From NCBI GenBank assembly GCA_030035585.1, contig CM057480.1, positions 5,325,001-5,389,000 of the forward strand: a DNA stretch of 64,000 nucleotides. The letters are read 5' to 3'. The notes under the pieces were generated by a model. That model did not search any database and had not been told where the DNA came from. It saw only the letters and a program-made list of their open reading frames with translations. This document shows positions 31,429-43,325 of the stretch, in pieces; position 1 is the stretch's first letter; each line of letters begins with the position of its first letter. This stretch comes from Dugong dugon (Eukaryota; Chordata; Mammalia; Sirenia; Dugongidae). The position numbers were made by a program, and so were the translations under genes.

Positions 31429-31900
31429 TGTTGTTAGGTGCCATCAAGTTGGTTCCCATTCATAGAGACCCCATGTACAACAGAACAAAACACTGCCCGG
31501 TCCTGCAGCTTTCTCACAATCATTGCTACACTTGAGCCCACTGGTGCAGCCACTGCATCAATCCATCTCATTGAGGGTCTTCCTCTTTTTGGCTGACCTT
31601 CTACTTTACCAAGCATGATGCCCTTCTCCAGGGACTGGTCCCTCCTGATAACATGTCCCAAGTATGTGAGACTTTGTCTCACCATCCTTGAGAGAGAGAG
31701 AGAGAGATTAAATTCAAGGGGTTGGCTCATGGGATTGTGGGGGGCTAGCAAGTCCAAAATCCATAGGTCAGGTGGCAGGTGGAGACTTCTGCAGGCTTGC
31801 ATCCCAAGATCTGTAGGTCAAGCAGTAAAAACAGTGCATAGTGGAGACATACAGCAAGTTCTGCCAAAATAACTACTTATAATCTGTAGACAGAACACAG
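31351..31900. repeat. Old interspersed repeat with microsatellite and RTE insertion
   Basis: CTAGGGTTCTCTAGAGAAAC at 31,357 and GGGTTGGCTCATGGGATTG at 31,720 are the split halves of a common mammalian repeat. A (GT)n tract (31,388-31,424) and an RTE 3' fragment separate them, followed by (GA)n at 31,691. Confidence 0.6.
31425..31690 (-). mobile_element. RTE/BovB-type LINE 3' end
   Basis: The reverse strand encodes an RTE C-terminal pattern: RQSLTYLGHVIRRDQSLEKG and GQPKRGRPSMRWID, the endings seen in BovB/RTE reverse-transcriptase polyproteins. The 3' tail (ATGTTGTTGTTAGGTGCCAT reversed) is the one carried by the AfroSINEs. 5' truncated. Confidence 0.85.
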
Positions 31901-32099
31901 CCTAAGGAAACTTCCTTTTCAACTGATTGAATGATTATATTACATTAGAGTACAACATGGAAAGTCACTACATTATATTACATTACATTATGAAACAGCA
32001 ACTAGACTAGTATTTGTTCAAACCACTAGGAACCATAGCCTAGATAAGCTGACACAGAAAATTAACCATTCAGGGAGGAATTCAGTTTGGAAGAGCAGA

Positions 32100-32310
32100 G
32101 TTAGAAGAGCACGGACTTGCTGGATAGAGAGACCTAATTTCAAATTCCAATTAAATCCTTCAAAAGTTGTTTGATCATGAGCAAGCCATTGAAAACCCCT
32201 CAATCTCAGTTTTCTCATTAGGAAACAGAAGAGTAAATTTTATTTTGTAGAGTTGTTGGGGTAGGGGATAATAGTCTATGGAAGGACTTGGCATAGTATC
32301 TGTCATATAA
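32100..32310 (+). repeat. MIR SINE
   Basis: AGAGCACGGACTTGCTGG, ATCATGAGCAAGCCATTG, CTCAGTTTTCTCATTAGG and GGACTTGGCATAGTATCTG in MIR order. Confidence 0.65.
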
Positions 32311-32339
32311 TAGATACTATGGGTAGATTAAGTTATCAG

Positions 32340-33050
32340 CCCCAATCTGCTCCCTCTCTGTATACATGGTCTTTGTCATGTGATTTTGCAGTTCTTTCAA
32401 CTAGAAGCCACATGGACTTCTTTGCCTCTTGATTTTGGGGCTCAATCATTTGACTCACATTGGCCAATGGGTGTGGTGACAGTAAGCCAGTTCCAAACCT
32501 AAGCTTTAAGAGGAAACATATATTTCCATTTTCTCTCTTGCACTTCTGCTGTCACCACGAGAGAAATCTTCCCCAGATACTTCAGATTAGGCTCTAGAAT
32601 TAACATACTGTATTTTTATGCAAATAACACACGTCTTTGATGTTTGTTTGCCAACTGTGCCCTCCTCATCATGAGGTATTTTCATAAGTACTGCTATGCC
32701 AATTGTTTTTGCATGTTGCTGTAAAAGAGTGAGCACAGCGCACTTATGAAAATACCTCATAGAAGGAGGGCGGAGTTGGCAAACAAACGTAGAAGATGCA
32801 CGCTATTTGCGTAAAAAAATGGTATGTAGAACAGAACTGAACCCAATCTGCAGTGAGGAACTCAGCCCAGCCTGACTGACAAATAAAGCAGAATTTCCCC
32901 CAGGGAAACTCCCCCCGCCATACCAGATGATGCTCAGCCAAGCCACAGATAAGCAAGAATAAATTATTATTATTGTAAGCCACCAGGTTTGGAGCTGGTT
33001 TGTTACACAGCAATAGCTGACTAGTACAATATTCAGAAAGTTTAGTTTTC
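32340..33050 (+). repeat. Old LTR-like repeat split by a palindromic DNA element
   Basis: The outer halves carry CATTGGCCAATGGGTGTGG and a terminal GTAAGCCACCAGGTTTGG, then TTACACAGCAATAGCTGACT, typical of an old mammalian MaLR/LTR-like repeat; name not assigned. 32,606-32,824 is a later insertion. Confidence 0.45.
32606..32824. mobile_element. Palindromic mariner-like non-autonomous element, copy A
   Basis: Left end CTGTATTTTTATGCAAATAA and right end CTATTTGCGTAAAAAAATGG are inverted repeats. Inner arms are also inverted (CATGAGGTATTTTCATAAGT against ACTTATGAAAATACCTCAT). A flanking TA on each side (32606-32607, 32823-32824) suits a Tc1/mariner-type element. No transposase. Confidence 0.72.
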
Positions 33051-33880
33051 TGGTTCAAAATGAAATTTCGGCTAGCAGCCATGATTTTCTATCTATGTTC
33101 TCACTGAAATACCAACGAAAATATAACAAAGGTGAAATATCATACTATCACAAAAACACAGACTAATAAGCAATCCATGATTCTGGAAAGAACTGATATA
33201 ACCCAGAGAAGCATCCATGTAAAAATCAATAACAACAAAACCGGAAACTGAAGAGCAGTCCCTCTCTACTGCCTGTACCCATTCCCAACTATTGTGTGAT
33301 GAAGGCAGAATATCAACCCCTTCCTTTACCCACTCCTCAAATACACCATAACCTAGTGCCATGTTTTTAAATCCAAGATGAGATTGCAATACTCAGAAAA
33401 CATCTAAACAGGAATTAAGGCTGTATGCTGTAGGGTAAACTGCATATCTGCGTCAGAGTGAGCTCCATGAGAAAAGTGTCCGTAGGTGAGAACAGAGGCA
33501 AGGAGATCCCTGCTAGTACTTCCTTTCAGGAACTGAAGGTTTTCAGATATGACACTTTTCACATACAACGTTCAGGGCCCAACAGCAGTGAGGATAAAGA
33601 TACCACCCCAACAAAGAAGGTGAAAGCCTGTCAGAAATAAGGACTCAAACCGTGCACTGTACATATTTATCTCTCCTTTAACTGAATATTTGGGATGAAT
33701 TCAGTGACAGCACAAGTAGGCAAAGAATGGAACCAAAAGTCTGGTGGTTGAACAAGGCTGAGTCTGGCCTGATAGAAAATATAACAGAAAACAACTAGAT
33801 CCCATGTTACGATAGCAATATCTAACAAAAGTACATAAACATTTTCCTTCTGACCACCAGTCAGTCCCACATCTCAGAAT
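33051..33880. other. No gene; AT-rich unassigned sequence
   Basis: The frames at 33,093-33,389 and 33,667-33,870 show no domain; probably old L1-derived DNA but not demonstrable. Confidence 0.3.
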
Positions 33881-33899
33881 CTTCCTTGGAGATACGCCT

Positions 33900-34110
33900 C
33901 CACGTGGGGCTCAAAATTATTCAGAGAACTGGTTAAATAAACTGTGGTATCTCCACCCAGCTGAGTGCTTCGTAACTATAAAAAAGAATGAGAAAAAGCT
34001 CTATGTGCTAATGCAGAGTGATCTCTAAGATATATCATTAAGTGATAAATGCAGGGTGCAGAACTATATCGAGAATATGCTACGTTTTGTGTAAACAGGA
34101 AATAAGACCA
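33900..34110 (+). mobile_element. L1 3'-UTR fragment
   Basis: GGTTAAATAAACTGTGGTAT, AACTATAAAAAAGAATGAG, GTGATCTCTAAGATATATCA, GCTACGTTTTGTGTAAAC in the order seen in L1 3' regions; ends at a (CA)n tract (34,111-34,136). Confidence 0.72.
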
Positions 34111-34136
34111 CACACACACACACACACACACACACA

Positions 34137-34990
34137 ATTCTTTTGCCAAAGGAAATATAGGAAGGCTAAGTCACAAACTAGCAAAACTAGTTACTTGTAG
34201 AAGGCAGAGATGAGGAAGAGTAATGGAACAAAGGAAAGAAGGATGAAAGCAAGAATTTTCTGAGTATTCACTCATATACTTTAGACTCTGGAACCATGCA
34301 AATGTAAGAGCTTCAATCCAGAAGGAAAAGAGAATTAAAAATAGAGAACAAAATATTTTAACTGGCATCTGAAAACAGTATTCCAACTATACATCTTTTC
34401 GAAAGATACAACAGCAAAATGCAATGTGTGAGGCTTTTTTAGGACCTTGATTCAGGTAACCCAACTCCAAAAGAAATTTCTGAGACAAGCAGGTAGATCT
34501 GAATACCAAATGGAAATGAGATAAGTCTAAGAACTTGCTATTTTTGTTAAATATGGTAGTCGCACGGTGGTTATATGAAAAAAAAGTCCTTGTCAGTTAG
34601 AGATGCATGATAAATTATTTGAGGACAAACTGATAAGATATCTGGGGCTGTGAAAACTGCTAGCAAAGGAAAACACCAGTTGGAAGAGGGGAGAGCTGAA
34701 AAGAACAAATGAAATTGGCAAAATATGGGTAATTGTTCAAACTGAGTAGTGGTAACACAGGTTCATTTATTAATTCCTGTACTTTTATGTATGTAAGGAA
34801 TTTTTGTAATGAAAATTGTAACATAGAAATGTCATTAAACATGGAAGACACCATTCTCAGAAAGCGAGACTAAAAAGTGATACCAAGATGTAATGTGTAA
34901 TGTGTGAACCTTGATTGGACTGCATTTTAGAAAACCAGCTACAACAGATCTTCTGGAGATAACTGGGAAAACATGAACGTGGACAAATTA
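34137..34990. other. No gene; AT-rich L1-like remnants
   Basis: Contains ACTTTTATGTATGTAAGGAA followed by GTAATGAAAATTG, an L1 3'-like phrase near 34,780. Nothing coding. Confidence 0.35.
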
Positions 34991-34992
34991 GA

Positions 34993-35135
34993 TCCGACTC
35001 GTTGCCGTCGAGTCGATTCCGACTCATAGCGACCCTATGGGACGGAGGAGAACTGCCCCATACAGTTGTGCCTGGTGGATTGGAACTGCCAACCTTTTGG
35101 TTAGCAGTCATAGCTCTTAACCACTAAGCAACCAA
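34993..35135 (-). repeat. AfroSINE
   Basis: TTGCCGTCGAGTCGATTCCG, GCGACCCTATGGGACGG, TTTTGGTTAGCAGTCATAG; short internal deletion after CCATACAGTTG. Confidence 0.88.
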
Positions 35136-35369
35136 TAGATCATAGCAGGGGGTTATTTTTAATTTTCTTAAGTACAATAGTGATATTGAGGTTATGTAGG
35201 AGAATGCTCTTATTCTTAGAGGATTCAGGCCAAACTAGTTAAAAATGAAGTGTCATGATATATCCAATTTAATTTCAAATAGTTCCGCAAACATATCTTA
35301 CTATATGTATCACTTTTCTATATGTCCGAAAATATTTATAGTACAAACTTGGGGAAAATATTAATAAGT

Positions 35370-36290
35370 TTAAAAGAAATTGAGGACAACCTTAAAACTC
35401 TGTGGGACATAAAAGAAGTCTTGAATAAATGGAAAGACAGCCATTGTACTAGGATAAACAGACTCAAAATTGTAAAGATACCTATTCTTCCCTAAACCAA
35501 TTTTTAAACTGAATGTGATTCTAAATAAAATACCAGTAGCAAATGTTGTTGCTTTTGTTGCTATGGGGTTGGAATTTGGGGAGAGGGGAGGAGAGGGAAC
35601 CTGAAAAAAAATGATGCTGTCTTGTAACCAGCTAGTGGGAGTATAAATTAGTTCTATCATTTCAGAAAACTATTTGGCAACAGGGAGTAAAGCAGAAGAC
35701 GTGTGTTACCTTGACCTAGCAATTCCACTCCTTGAGAAACTTTTACGTATATGCAACAGAAAAAAATATTCAAGAATTTCATAGCAGTAGCGTGGTAGTT
35801 ACATATTCCAAAAGAAGTCCTGGAAACAAGTCAAATGCCCATCGACAGAAAAGATAAATAAATTCTGATATATTCATCTAATGGAATACAAATAGCAGCA
35901 AAAAAAATTAACATAGATGAAATGCCGTGAGCATAATATTGAACGAAAACAAAAACAATGGATCACAGAAGAATTCATTCAGTAAAATTTCATTTACACA
36001 CAGTTCCAAATCAAGTAATGCTAAATAATCCATTATAATATATGTAAATATATAAATACATTCAAAAGAGTTTCATCATCTGGAGATTGGATTGGGAGGG
36101 GATATACAGAAGCCTTCTAAGTGCTGGTAATGTGCTGTCTCTTGGGTTACTGGGGACAGAAGTGTGCGCTGTATCATCATTATTTATGTTTTTCACATAT
36201 GAGAAAATATTCTTTTATCTTCGTCAATCTTTAAGATTTTTAAAATCATTTTTAATTATATTACAATTCACCAGTAAATGAATATTTATA
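35370..36290 (+). mobile_element. L1 ORF2 end and 3' UTR, 5' truncated and degenerate
   Basis: The coding remnant GGACATAAAAGAAGTCTTGA, AATAAATGGAAAGACAGCC matches the ORF2 region downstream of the reverse transcriptase. The 3'-UTR phrases CCTAGCAATTCCACTCCTTG and ATGCCCATCGACAGAAAAG follow. No intact frame. Confidence 0.68.
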
Positions 36291-36471
36291 TTTAACCTGG
36301 AAAGTTAATGGAAAGTTTGGGTAATGAAAGGGGGCAGATCAACCATATTTAGTAAAAAAGAATTATAAACCAGAGTAACTGAAAATAATTTGGTTCAGGA
36401 TAAGAACTAGACAGACAACTCAATGGAAGAGTCTAGAGAGCCCATAAATGACCTTAAATTATGTGAGGATT

Positions 36472-36821
36472 TACAGAGAAAAAGATGAGACTTACCAGTC
36501 TGACAGAGACTGGAGAAATCCTGAGAGTATGGCCCCCGGACACCCTTTTAGCTCAGTACTGAAGTCACTCCCGAGGTTCACCCTTCAGCCAAAGATTAGA
36601 CAGGCCCATAAAACAAAATGGGACTAATGGGGCACACCACCAGGGGCACAGATGAGAAGCAGGAGAGGACAGGAAAGCTGGTAGTGGAGAACCCAAGGTC
36701 GAGAAGGGGAGAGCGTTGACATGTCATGAGGTTGACAACCAATGTCACAAAACAATACGTGTATTAATCATTTAATGAGAAACTAACTTGCTCTGTAAAC
36801 TTTCATCTAAAGTACAATAAA
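36472..36821 (+). mobile_element. Short L1 3' insertion with perfect 16-bp target duplication
   Basis: AAATTATGTGAGGATT occurs exactly at 36456-36471 and 36822-36837. The insert contains ATGGCCCCCGGACACCC, GGCCCATAAAACAAAATGGG and CCAATGTCACAAAACAATAC and ends ACAATAAAAAA, giving a polyadenylation signal and A-tail. It fits a 5'-truncated L1 of an afrotherian lineage. Confidence 0.82.
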
Positions 36822-36837
36822 AAATTATGTGAGGATT

Positions 36838-37430
36838 CAGAATATGATAAAGTTAACATACTTTATGAAAACAGTATTGGAACAATTGGCTTATCATTTA
36901 GAAATATAATGAAGCTGGATCACTACTTCAAACTTTATACCAAATTAAGTTTTGGATAAACTGATAGTTCGAAAGTAATAAGTGAAGTCATAAAATTACT
37001 AGAAACATTCATCACTGATTTTTAAAAACAATCTTGGAGTAAAAATGCCTTTGAAATTGAAAACAAATTAGAAAGCTGGAAACATATTTTAGTATGATAG
37101 ATAGGTAATGGGCTCATAGTCTAAACAATCATTTTATTATTAACGCTTAACAAAAAAAAAAAAACCTGATTCTGGATAAATCTTGCTTTTCTGATTATGA
37201 ATGAAGAGAAAAATAAATATGGAATTATTATTTAAAAAATCTACAAGAAAAAAGACAGCATTCAGAGGAAACACAACGTCCCTGGTAACTATCTATCAGA
37301 CTGTCCAGAATCAAAGATCCTGAAAGAATGAGTGATCTTACAGGAAGACAAGGACACATGACCTCATCATGAGATGAGAAAACATTGCAACTGAAATTAG
37401 CAACAGGATGAAGGTAACAAGAGGCTTATT
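36838..37430 (+). mobile_element. L1 ORF2-derived AT-rich sequence
   Basis: GATCACTACTTCAAACTTTA and AAAATTACTAGAAACATTCA recall an ORF2 C-terminal segment. Degenerate, no open frame. Confidence 0.45.
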
Positions 37431-37435
37431 GCAAG

Positions 37436-37635
37436 ATGTTGCTGTTGTGTGCTGTCGAGTCGATTCAGACTTACAGCGATCCTACATGGCAGAGTAGCAG
37501 CCCCAGAAGGTTTCCTAGGCTGTAATCTTTACGGAAGGATCACCAGGTCTTTTCTTCCTTGGAGTGCTGGTGGGTTCTAACTGCAACCTTTTGGTTAGCA
37601 GCCAAGCGCTTAACCATCACGCCACCAGGGCTCCT
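37436..37635 (-). repeat. AfroSINE, long variant
   Basis: TTGCTGTTGTGTGCTGTCGA to CACGCCACCAGGGCTCC, with TGTAATCTTTACGGAAGG in the middle. Confidence 0.87.
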
Positions 37636-38043
37636 TACTTATTTCAAGATAACTCAGTAAAACTTAGGAATAAATCTGAAAGCAGCGAGGAGCAAAACCA
37701 ACACTACAGAAATTGAATCTATGATAGAAAGGACAAACCTGAGAAGCTGAGAAGCTCTTCTGGAATATAGAGAAAAAGAACAGAAAAATAAATAAGTATC
37801 AAATATACATTAAACCAAATGAAATAGTAGAGGATAACTCACTAAATGCCAGAAGACTGGTAAGTAATAATACCTGCAGAATTGCTAAAGGATTGTGTCA
37901 AAAGTTTCACATACCACAGTGACAACTTCTATGTACATAAAAATAAAATGTACTTCTATGTACGTTTTACTAAAATGGTGACAACTTTCCCCCCATTTAT
38001 AAACCCCTCTTTGCAATGTAGCTTTGCAGCATTTCCATTCAAG

Positions 38044-38217
38044 AAAAAAACAGAACAAAAACAAAACTCATTGCCGTGGAGTCGATTCCAACTCATAGCA
38101 ACCCTATAGGACAGAGCAGAACTACCCCATAGAACTTCCAAGGAGTGGCTGGTGGTTTCAAACCGCCGGCCTTTTGGTTAGCGGCTGAGCTTTTAACCAC
38201 CGTGCCACCAGGGCTCC
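38044..38217 (-). repeat. AfroSINE with perfect 10-bp duplication
   Basis: CATTGCCGTGGAGTCGATTC to ACCGTGCCACCAGGGCTCC. TCCATTCAAG is exact at 38034-38043 and 38218-38227. Confidence 0.9.
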
Positions 38218-38227
38218 TCCATTCAAG

Positions 38228-38645
38228 AGGTGGAGACTATTTCCCTACCCCTTCAATCTGAGCTGGTAGCCTCATCACATTGTCCAAAGACAATGGCATA
38301 TGTAAGAAGTCAGCCTGTGCCAGTTCCCAGCCTAGGCCTCAAAAGGCCTTGCATGCTTCTGAGCTTTAGCTTGGAACCGTGCCCAGCTGCAAAATGAACA
38401 GTCCTGGACTGCCTGTTGTAGGATGAAGGTCCACGTAGGCCAGAACCATCCCAGATGAGGCCCACCCCTGGCCAACCTAGCAGCTGACTGCAGATGCATG
38501 AGCGAGACCATTCTAGACCAGAAGAACCGCCCAGCTAAACAGCCCAAATTGCCAACCTGCAAAATTGAGAGCCAAATAAACAATTGTTGTTTTAAGCCAT
38601 TAACTATTGCTTTGGCTTGTTAGACAGCAATTGCTAACCGACCCA
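38228..38645 (+). repeat. Old LTR-like interspersed repeat
   Basis: CCAGTTCCCAGCCTAGGCC, TGAGCGAGACCATTCTAG and the end GAGCCAAATAAACAATTG, then TTTTAAGCCATTAACTATTG, typical of old mammalian LTR-like repeats; family not assigned. Confidence 0.45.
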
Positions 38646-39973
38646 TTCACTCTAGCTGTCATTCATGTGAGAAGGCAAAGAAAAACACTCTCGGGGATGG
38701 TCGGGATCCCAAAATATATCCTCTTTAAAAAACTGTTTGAAGATGAACAGGAAACAGTGGAAAAGATGAAGCAAAACTAAAAGGACTAAAATGGAGAAGT
38801 CGCACTATAAAACTATTAGCAGAGAAGACTCATACTAATTAATAGAGTTTGGCTAAATGCTTATAAATATGATTTTTTAAATGCAAATATTAAGAATATG
38901 CTCAAAAAGAGCCATAATATAAAAATAATTATGAAATTGCAAAAAAATGAATACACTATTGTATAAATAAAATTTGAGAAATAGAAGAGGAAAAGAACGT
39001 TCAAATTCTTATTCTAAAATATAAAGGGGACTTAAAAGACATTAATTTGTTATATCAATTAGAGAAATGTGTAAGAGCATTTTTTGGCAGAACTTTTAAA
39101 TGAATTAAAAATACAATATTAAAAATAGGCTGCAATCAAAATATACAAAATGCTGGAGAAGAGAAAAGCAATGAATGGAAAATCCACACACCGAAGGGCA
39201 GAAACAACAACAAAGAAAATCATTAACATCAACAACCAAATAAAAACAAAATGAGAGAAGTAGGAGAAAATATATCAGTTATTGCAATGAGCATAAAAGG
39301 CATAAAATTCCATACTAAACATGTTTGATATTAAGAAACCCAATTAAGCAAGACACCCAAAGTTGAAAAAAAAACATGTCAAGCAAACACATATAAAGAG
39401 AAAGCCAGGATTGGTATATTAAAATCAGACAAAGCTGAATTCAAGGAAAATATTAAAAGGGATCTTTATTTTATAATTATCACTTTATAAGGATAAAGAG
39501 TAAACTTCACAGTGAAGTTATAAATTTCCATAAATCTTTATGTAGCAATCAACACTGTCTCAATATATAAAATGAAAAGCAGCAGAAAAACAAGACAAAA
39601 TTACTGAAAGCACAGTGATAGTTCCATTGACAGATCAAATAGACATGAACAAATAAACAAGTAAAAAAAAAAAATCAAGATTCTGTGGTTGTTATCTTTT
39701 CAAACTCTTGGGCCGCTATGAGAATTTCATAAAAGCCCTCTTTTCACTCAGAAGCATGTGCATACTGCATACATTTCAGAAGATTTATGGATACTCCGAA
39801 GCCCATTCATAAACTTCTTTGTGGTCCCCTATGAGTCAGCCATCCTAGATAAAAGGATTTTACTTAAACAATTAATAAAGGTTTGTTTAATAATCATCAA
39901 ACTTTAACCCAATGGAGAATGCCCATGGTCCATTTACATAAATGCATCATATATTAGACCATGGAGACAACCA

Positions 39974-40177
39974 GTTGTTGTTAGGTGCCGTTGAGTTGAT
40001 TTCGACTCAGAGCGACCCCACGTGACGGAGTAGAAGTGCCCCATAGGGTTTTCTAGGCTGCAGTCTTTACAGAAGCAGATCGCCAGGTCTTTCTCCCAAG
40101 AAACCCCTGGGTGGGTCTGAACCACCAATCTTTCGTGAGTGGCCGAGGAATTAACTATTATGCCACCAGGGCTCCTG
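39974..40177 (-). repeat. AfroSINE, long variant
   Basis: GTTGTTGTTAGGTGCCGTTG to ATGCCACCAGGGCTCC. The flanks GGAGACAACC and GGAAGACAACT are near-identical. Confidence 0.88.
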
Positions 40178-40382
40178 GAAGACAACTTAGAGTTCTAAAA
40201 AAAATTTTATTTTATAGGCCAGATTCTCTAATTAAAATGCAATAAAATTAGACAGTAATAACAGCATAGTAACTCTAAAAATAAAATCACTTAGAATTTT
40301 AAAAAAATAACTCTTCGGTCAAAAAGCAAAGAAAATGACCATTAGAAACATTAATGAAAGACAAAAACACCACATAAAACCG

Positions 40383-40547
40383 AAAAAACCAAACCTGTTG
40401 CCGTCGAGTTGATTCTGACTCCTAGCGACCCTACAGGACAGAGTAGAGCTGCCCCATAGGGTGTCCAAGGAGCGCCTGGTGGATTCGAACTGCCAACCTT
40501 TTGGTTAGCAGCCGTAGCTCTTAACCACTATGCCATTAGGGTTTCCA
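40383..40547 (-). repeat. AfroSINE
   Basis: AAAAAACCAAACCTGTTGCC to CTATGCCATTAGGGTTTCC. The flanks AAACACCACAT and AAACACTACAT differ at one base. Confidence 0.89.
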
Positions 40548-40559
40548 AAACACTACATA

Positions 40560-41121
40560 TCATGTCTTAGAAATCCTATTTTACTCTTGAGCAAGGGCAC
40601 AGAGGGGACAAAAGTGGCTTCAGCAACACCTTAGAGAATTTCTATGTAATATTAGCACCATAATGAATTCAGTGAGTTTTTACTTCACGCTCCCCCGAGC
40701 AGGCCTGGTTCTTGCTCTTTCCAAGGCCTGGCTGTTCATTCATTCTTTTCATACTAGGAGCTACTTGGTATTTTTCTTTGCTAGTTATTAAGCCATTGTC
40801 TCTCAGACCAAAACATCCTCCTTTACTATGATCTGTGCTGCTGGGGCTGGGACTCTGCACATCAGGTGTTTCCGTTGTCAGCTGGATCCACGTTCAACTC
40901 TGCCAATGGGGAAAGAGGAAGAATGGGAGGCAGAAAGCGAGGGAAAGGGGCTTGCTCCTCCTGCCTGCACGCTAGTTTTTGCAGTGACACCTGGGCAGCA
41001 ACTCTTTCCACCCAAGTAACAGCTGATCCCCGCAGCAGCTGGTTCTAGAAACAGTAGGCCCCAGGGACAGCTGGTTCTCTTCTCCAGCTTCTATCTGCAC
41101 ACTCTCCAAACCAGTCTCACA
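40560..41121. other. No gene; unassigned sequence
   Basis: Two overlapping + frames (40,828-41,048) and one minus frame (40,669-40,860) are short and featureless. Confidence 0.35.
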
Positions 41122-41326
41122 TGGTTGTTAGCTGCCATCGAGTCGGCCCCCAATTTATGCTGACCCCATGTGTTTCAGAATAGAACTCTTCCATAGGGCT
41201 TTCTTGGCTGTAATCTTTATGGAAGCAGTTAGCCAGGTCTTTCTTCTGTGGAGCCGTTGGGTAGGTTCGAACCACCAACCTTTAGGTTTGCAGCCAGTCA
41301 CAAACCACTTGCACCATATGGGCCCC
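41122..41326 (-). repeat. AfroSINE, long variant
   Basis: GGTTGTTAGCTGCCATCGAG to ACCATATGGGCCCC, with GGTAGGTTCGAACCACCAAC as the reversed B-box region. Confidence 0.87.
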
Positions 41327-41518
41327 TACTCTGATTACACTCCCCAGAGTTACCAGTGCCAGCTGGGCAGAGCCTTTTCCTCAGAAGTCTGGGTCCCAGC
41401 TCCTTACAGCCTCTCCTACAAGTATCTAGGTTCTGATAACCCCAGCCTCTTCTATTTGTATCCCCAGGCCTAGGAGTGGAGCTGTTCCTTAAGTTACTAA
41501 TTCTATAACTAATCTTGT

Positions 41519-41720
41519 TGTTGTTGGGTGCCATCGAATTGATTCCAACTCATAGCAATCCCATGTGACAGAGGAGAACTGCTCCATAGCAGTTTCTTGG
41601 TGGTAATCTTCATGGAAGCAGATCGCCAGGTCTTTCTCTCACAGAATCCCTGGGTGGGTTCAAACCACCGACCTTTCAGTTAGCAGCCAAGCGCTTAAAC
41701 AATGTTCCACCAGGGCTCCT
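41519..41720 (-). repeat. AfroSINE, long variant
   Basis: GTTGTTGTTGGGTGCCATCG to TCCACCAGGGCTCC. TAATCTT occurs on both sides. Confidence 0.88.
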
Positions 41721-43325
41721 CATATTAATCTTAGTGTTTTATATCTGCCTTTTCCAATACCCAATTAACCCATATTCCTTTTTAAACCCTCACTGTTAAA
41801 ACAGCTAGTGTGGTTTCTCGTTTCCTGACTGATCTACCTCATAGTGCGTTCCTTCATTCCTTCTTTCTTTTTCTCAGGTTAACCACATCTGTTGCGGTTG
41901 ATTGTAATTGAAGAAACCTAGCTGACACATATTGGGTGTTTTTCACCCCTGTAGAAACCGAGATTTAGAAAGGTTAATAACAGGTGAAGCAAGGACTCAA
42001 ACTCAAGTCCACCTAATTCTAAACCAGTCTTTGCTTTCTCCTCCAAATCACAATACTAGGCAAAAAATTTTCTTAAAAGAGAATTTGTCAACTTCCAGAC
42101 AAGATGGCATTGCCTTGCTCCCCTACTAAGTGCAAAGATAAACACTGGCAATAACTCAAGACAACTAGGGGGAACCCTGAAGTTGGGAGAGGAAGGTGGA
42201 CTGGTTTGGGGCCCGAGGACTGGAAGAACAAGACAGTGAGAGGGCATCTCACAACTCTCCCCGCAACAGAAGAAAGGGGCCGAGGCCTGGCATTTCCTGA
42301 TCCTCAGCCTAGTGACAGAAGGTGGCCTAGGTAGGTTCAGTTCTCCCCCGGGTTGAACAACAGTCCACCTATAGCACCTACAACACCGTGTGGGTCCAGC
42401 AAGGGGATCTATCAGAAATACCACTGGCAATAAATAGCCAGGGCAAGTGCTCTTCTTCCTCACCAGGGTTGAGATTTCCTCTCCTACCCAGAAACTCCAT
42501 GCAGCTGAAAGGCACCAGAAAAGGTATCAACACAAAACCAGAGCCCAGCTCAGAACTGCTCTCCATGCCCCATAAGCAGGGGGGAGCCTAGCACAAAAAA
42601 ATGTCCAGCCCAGGGAATGCTCTTCCTCCCATGAGCTGGGAAATATCTCCCTCCAGTCAGTGGCACTGGGCATCCCAGTCTGGAAAGTCCCTTCTGTACC
42701 CTCATGCAGCACCAGCAAGGACCAGTGACAGCCCCAGAGGTACAAGATAAACCAAGCAGCCCAAACAAAACCAAATTGGTTCTGAAAATTAGACTGTCAT
42801 TGGAAGCAGAGCCCACAAAATAAGCCAGGACCTGTATGCCAAAACCTGCCTGCTTGCTAAAATAAAAAATTTAACCAGAACCCAGTGTCTCCTAACATAA
42901 TACTCAAAATGTCCAGAATACAACAGAAAAAAAAGAAAAAAAAACAACGACATTGTACCAAGAGCCAGGAAAATCACAATTTGAATGAGAAAAGATAATC
43001 AACTAATGCCAGCACAAAGATGAATCAGCTGTTGGAATTACTGGACAGGCAATTTTAAAGAACCATCAGAAAAATGACTCAACAAACAATTACAAATTCT
43101 CTTGAAATGAATGAAAAAATAGAAAATTTCAGCATAGGAATAGAAGTTGAAAAAGAACCAAATGAAAATTAAAGAACTGAAAAATATAATAACAGAAGAA
43201 AAAAGAAAAAAAACCCTGCAGGATGAGCTCAATGGTAGAACAGAAATGTTAGAGAATAGAATAAATGAATTTGAGGACAGATCAAATACAATGTACCCAA
43301 TCTGGAAAACAGAGAGAAAATAAAC

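Larger units (their letters stand above)
38650..40560 (+). mobile_element. Degenerate L1 ORF2 5' part, interrupted by SINEs
   Basis: Phrases that follow the L1 endonuclease-region order include AAATCAGACAAAGCTGAATT, then (near 39,930) TTTACATAAATGCATCATAT and (near 40,235) AAAATGCAATAAAATTAGAC. AfroSINEs at 39,974 and 40,383 interrupt it. No open frame. Confidence 0.5.

Noticed and set aside
42056-42816. Several 60-135-codon frames on the minus strand
   Set aside because: They are antisense to the L1 5' region and show no protein family features.
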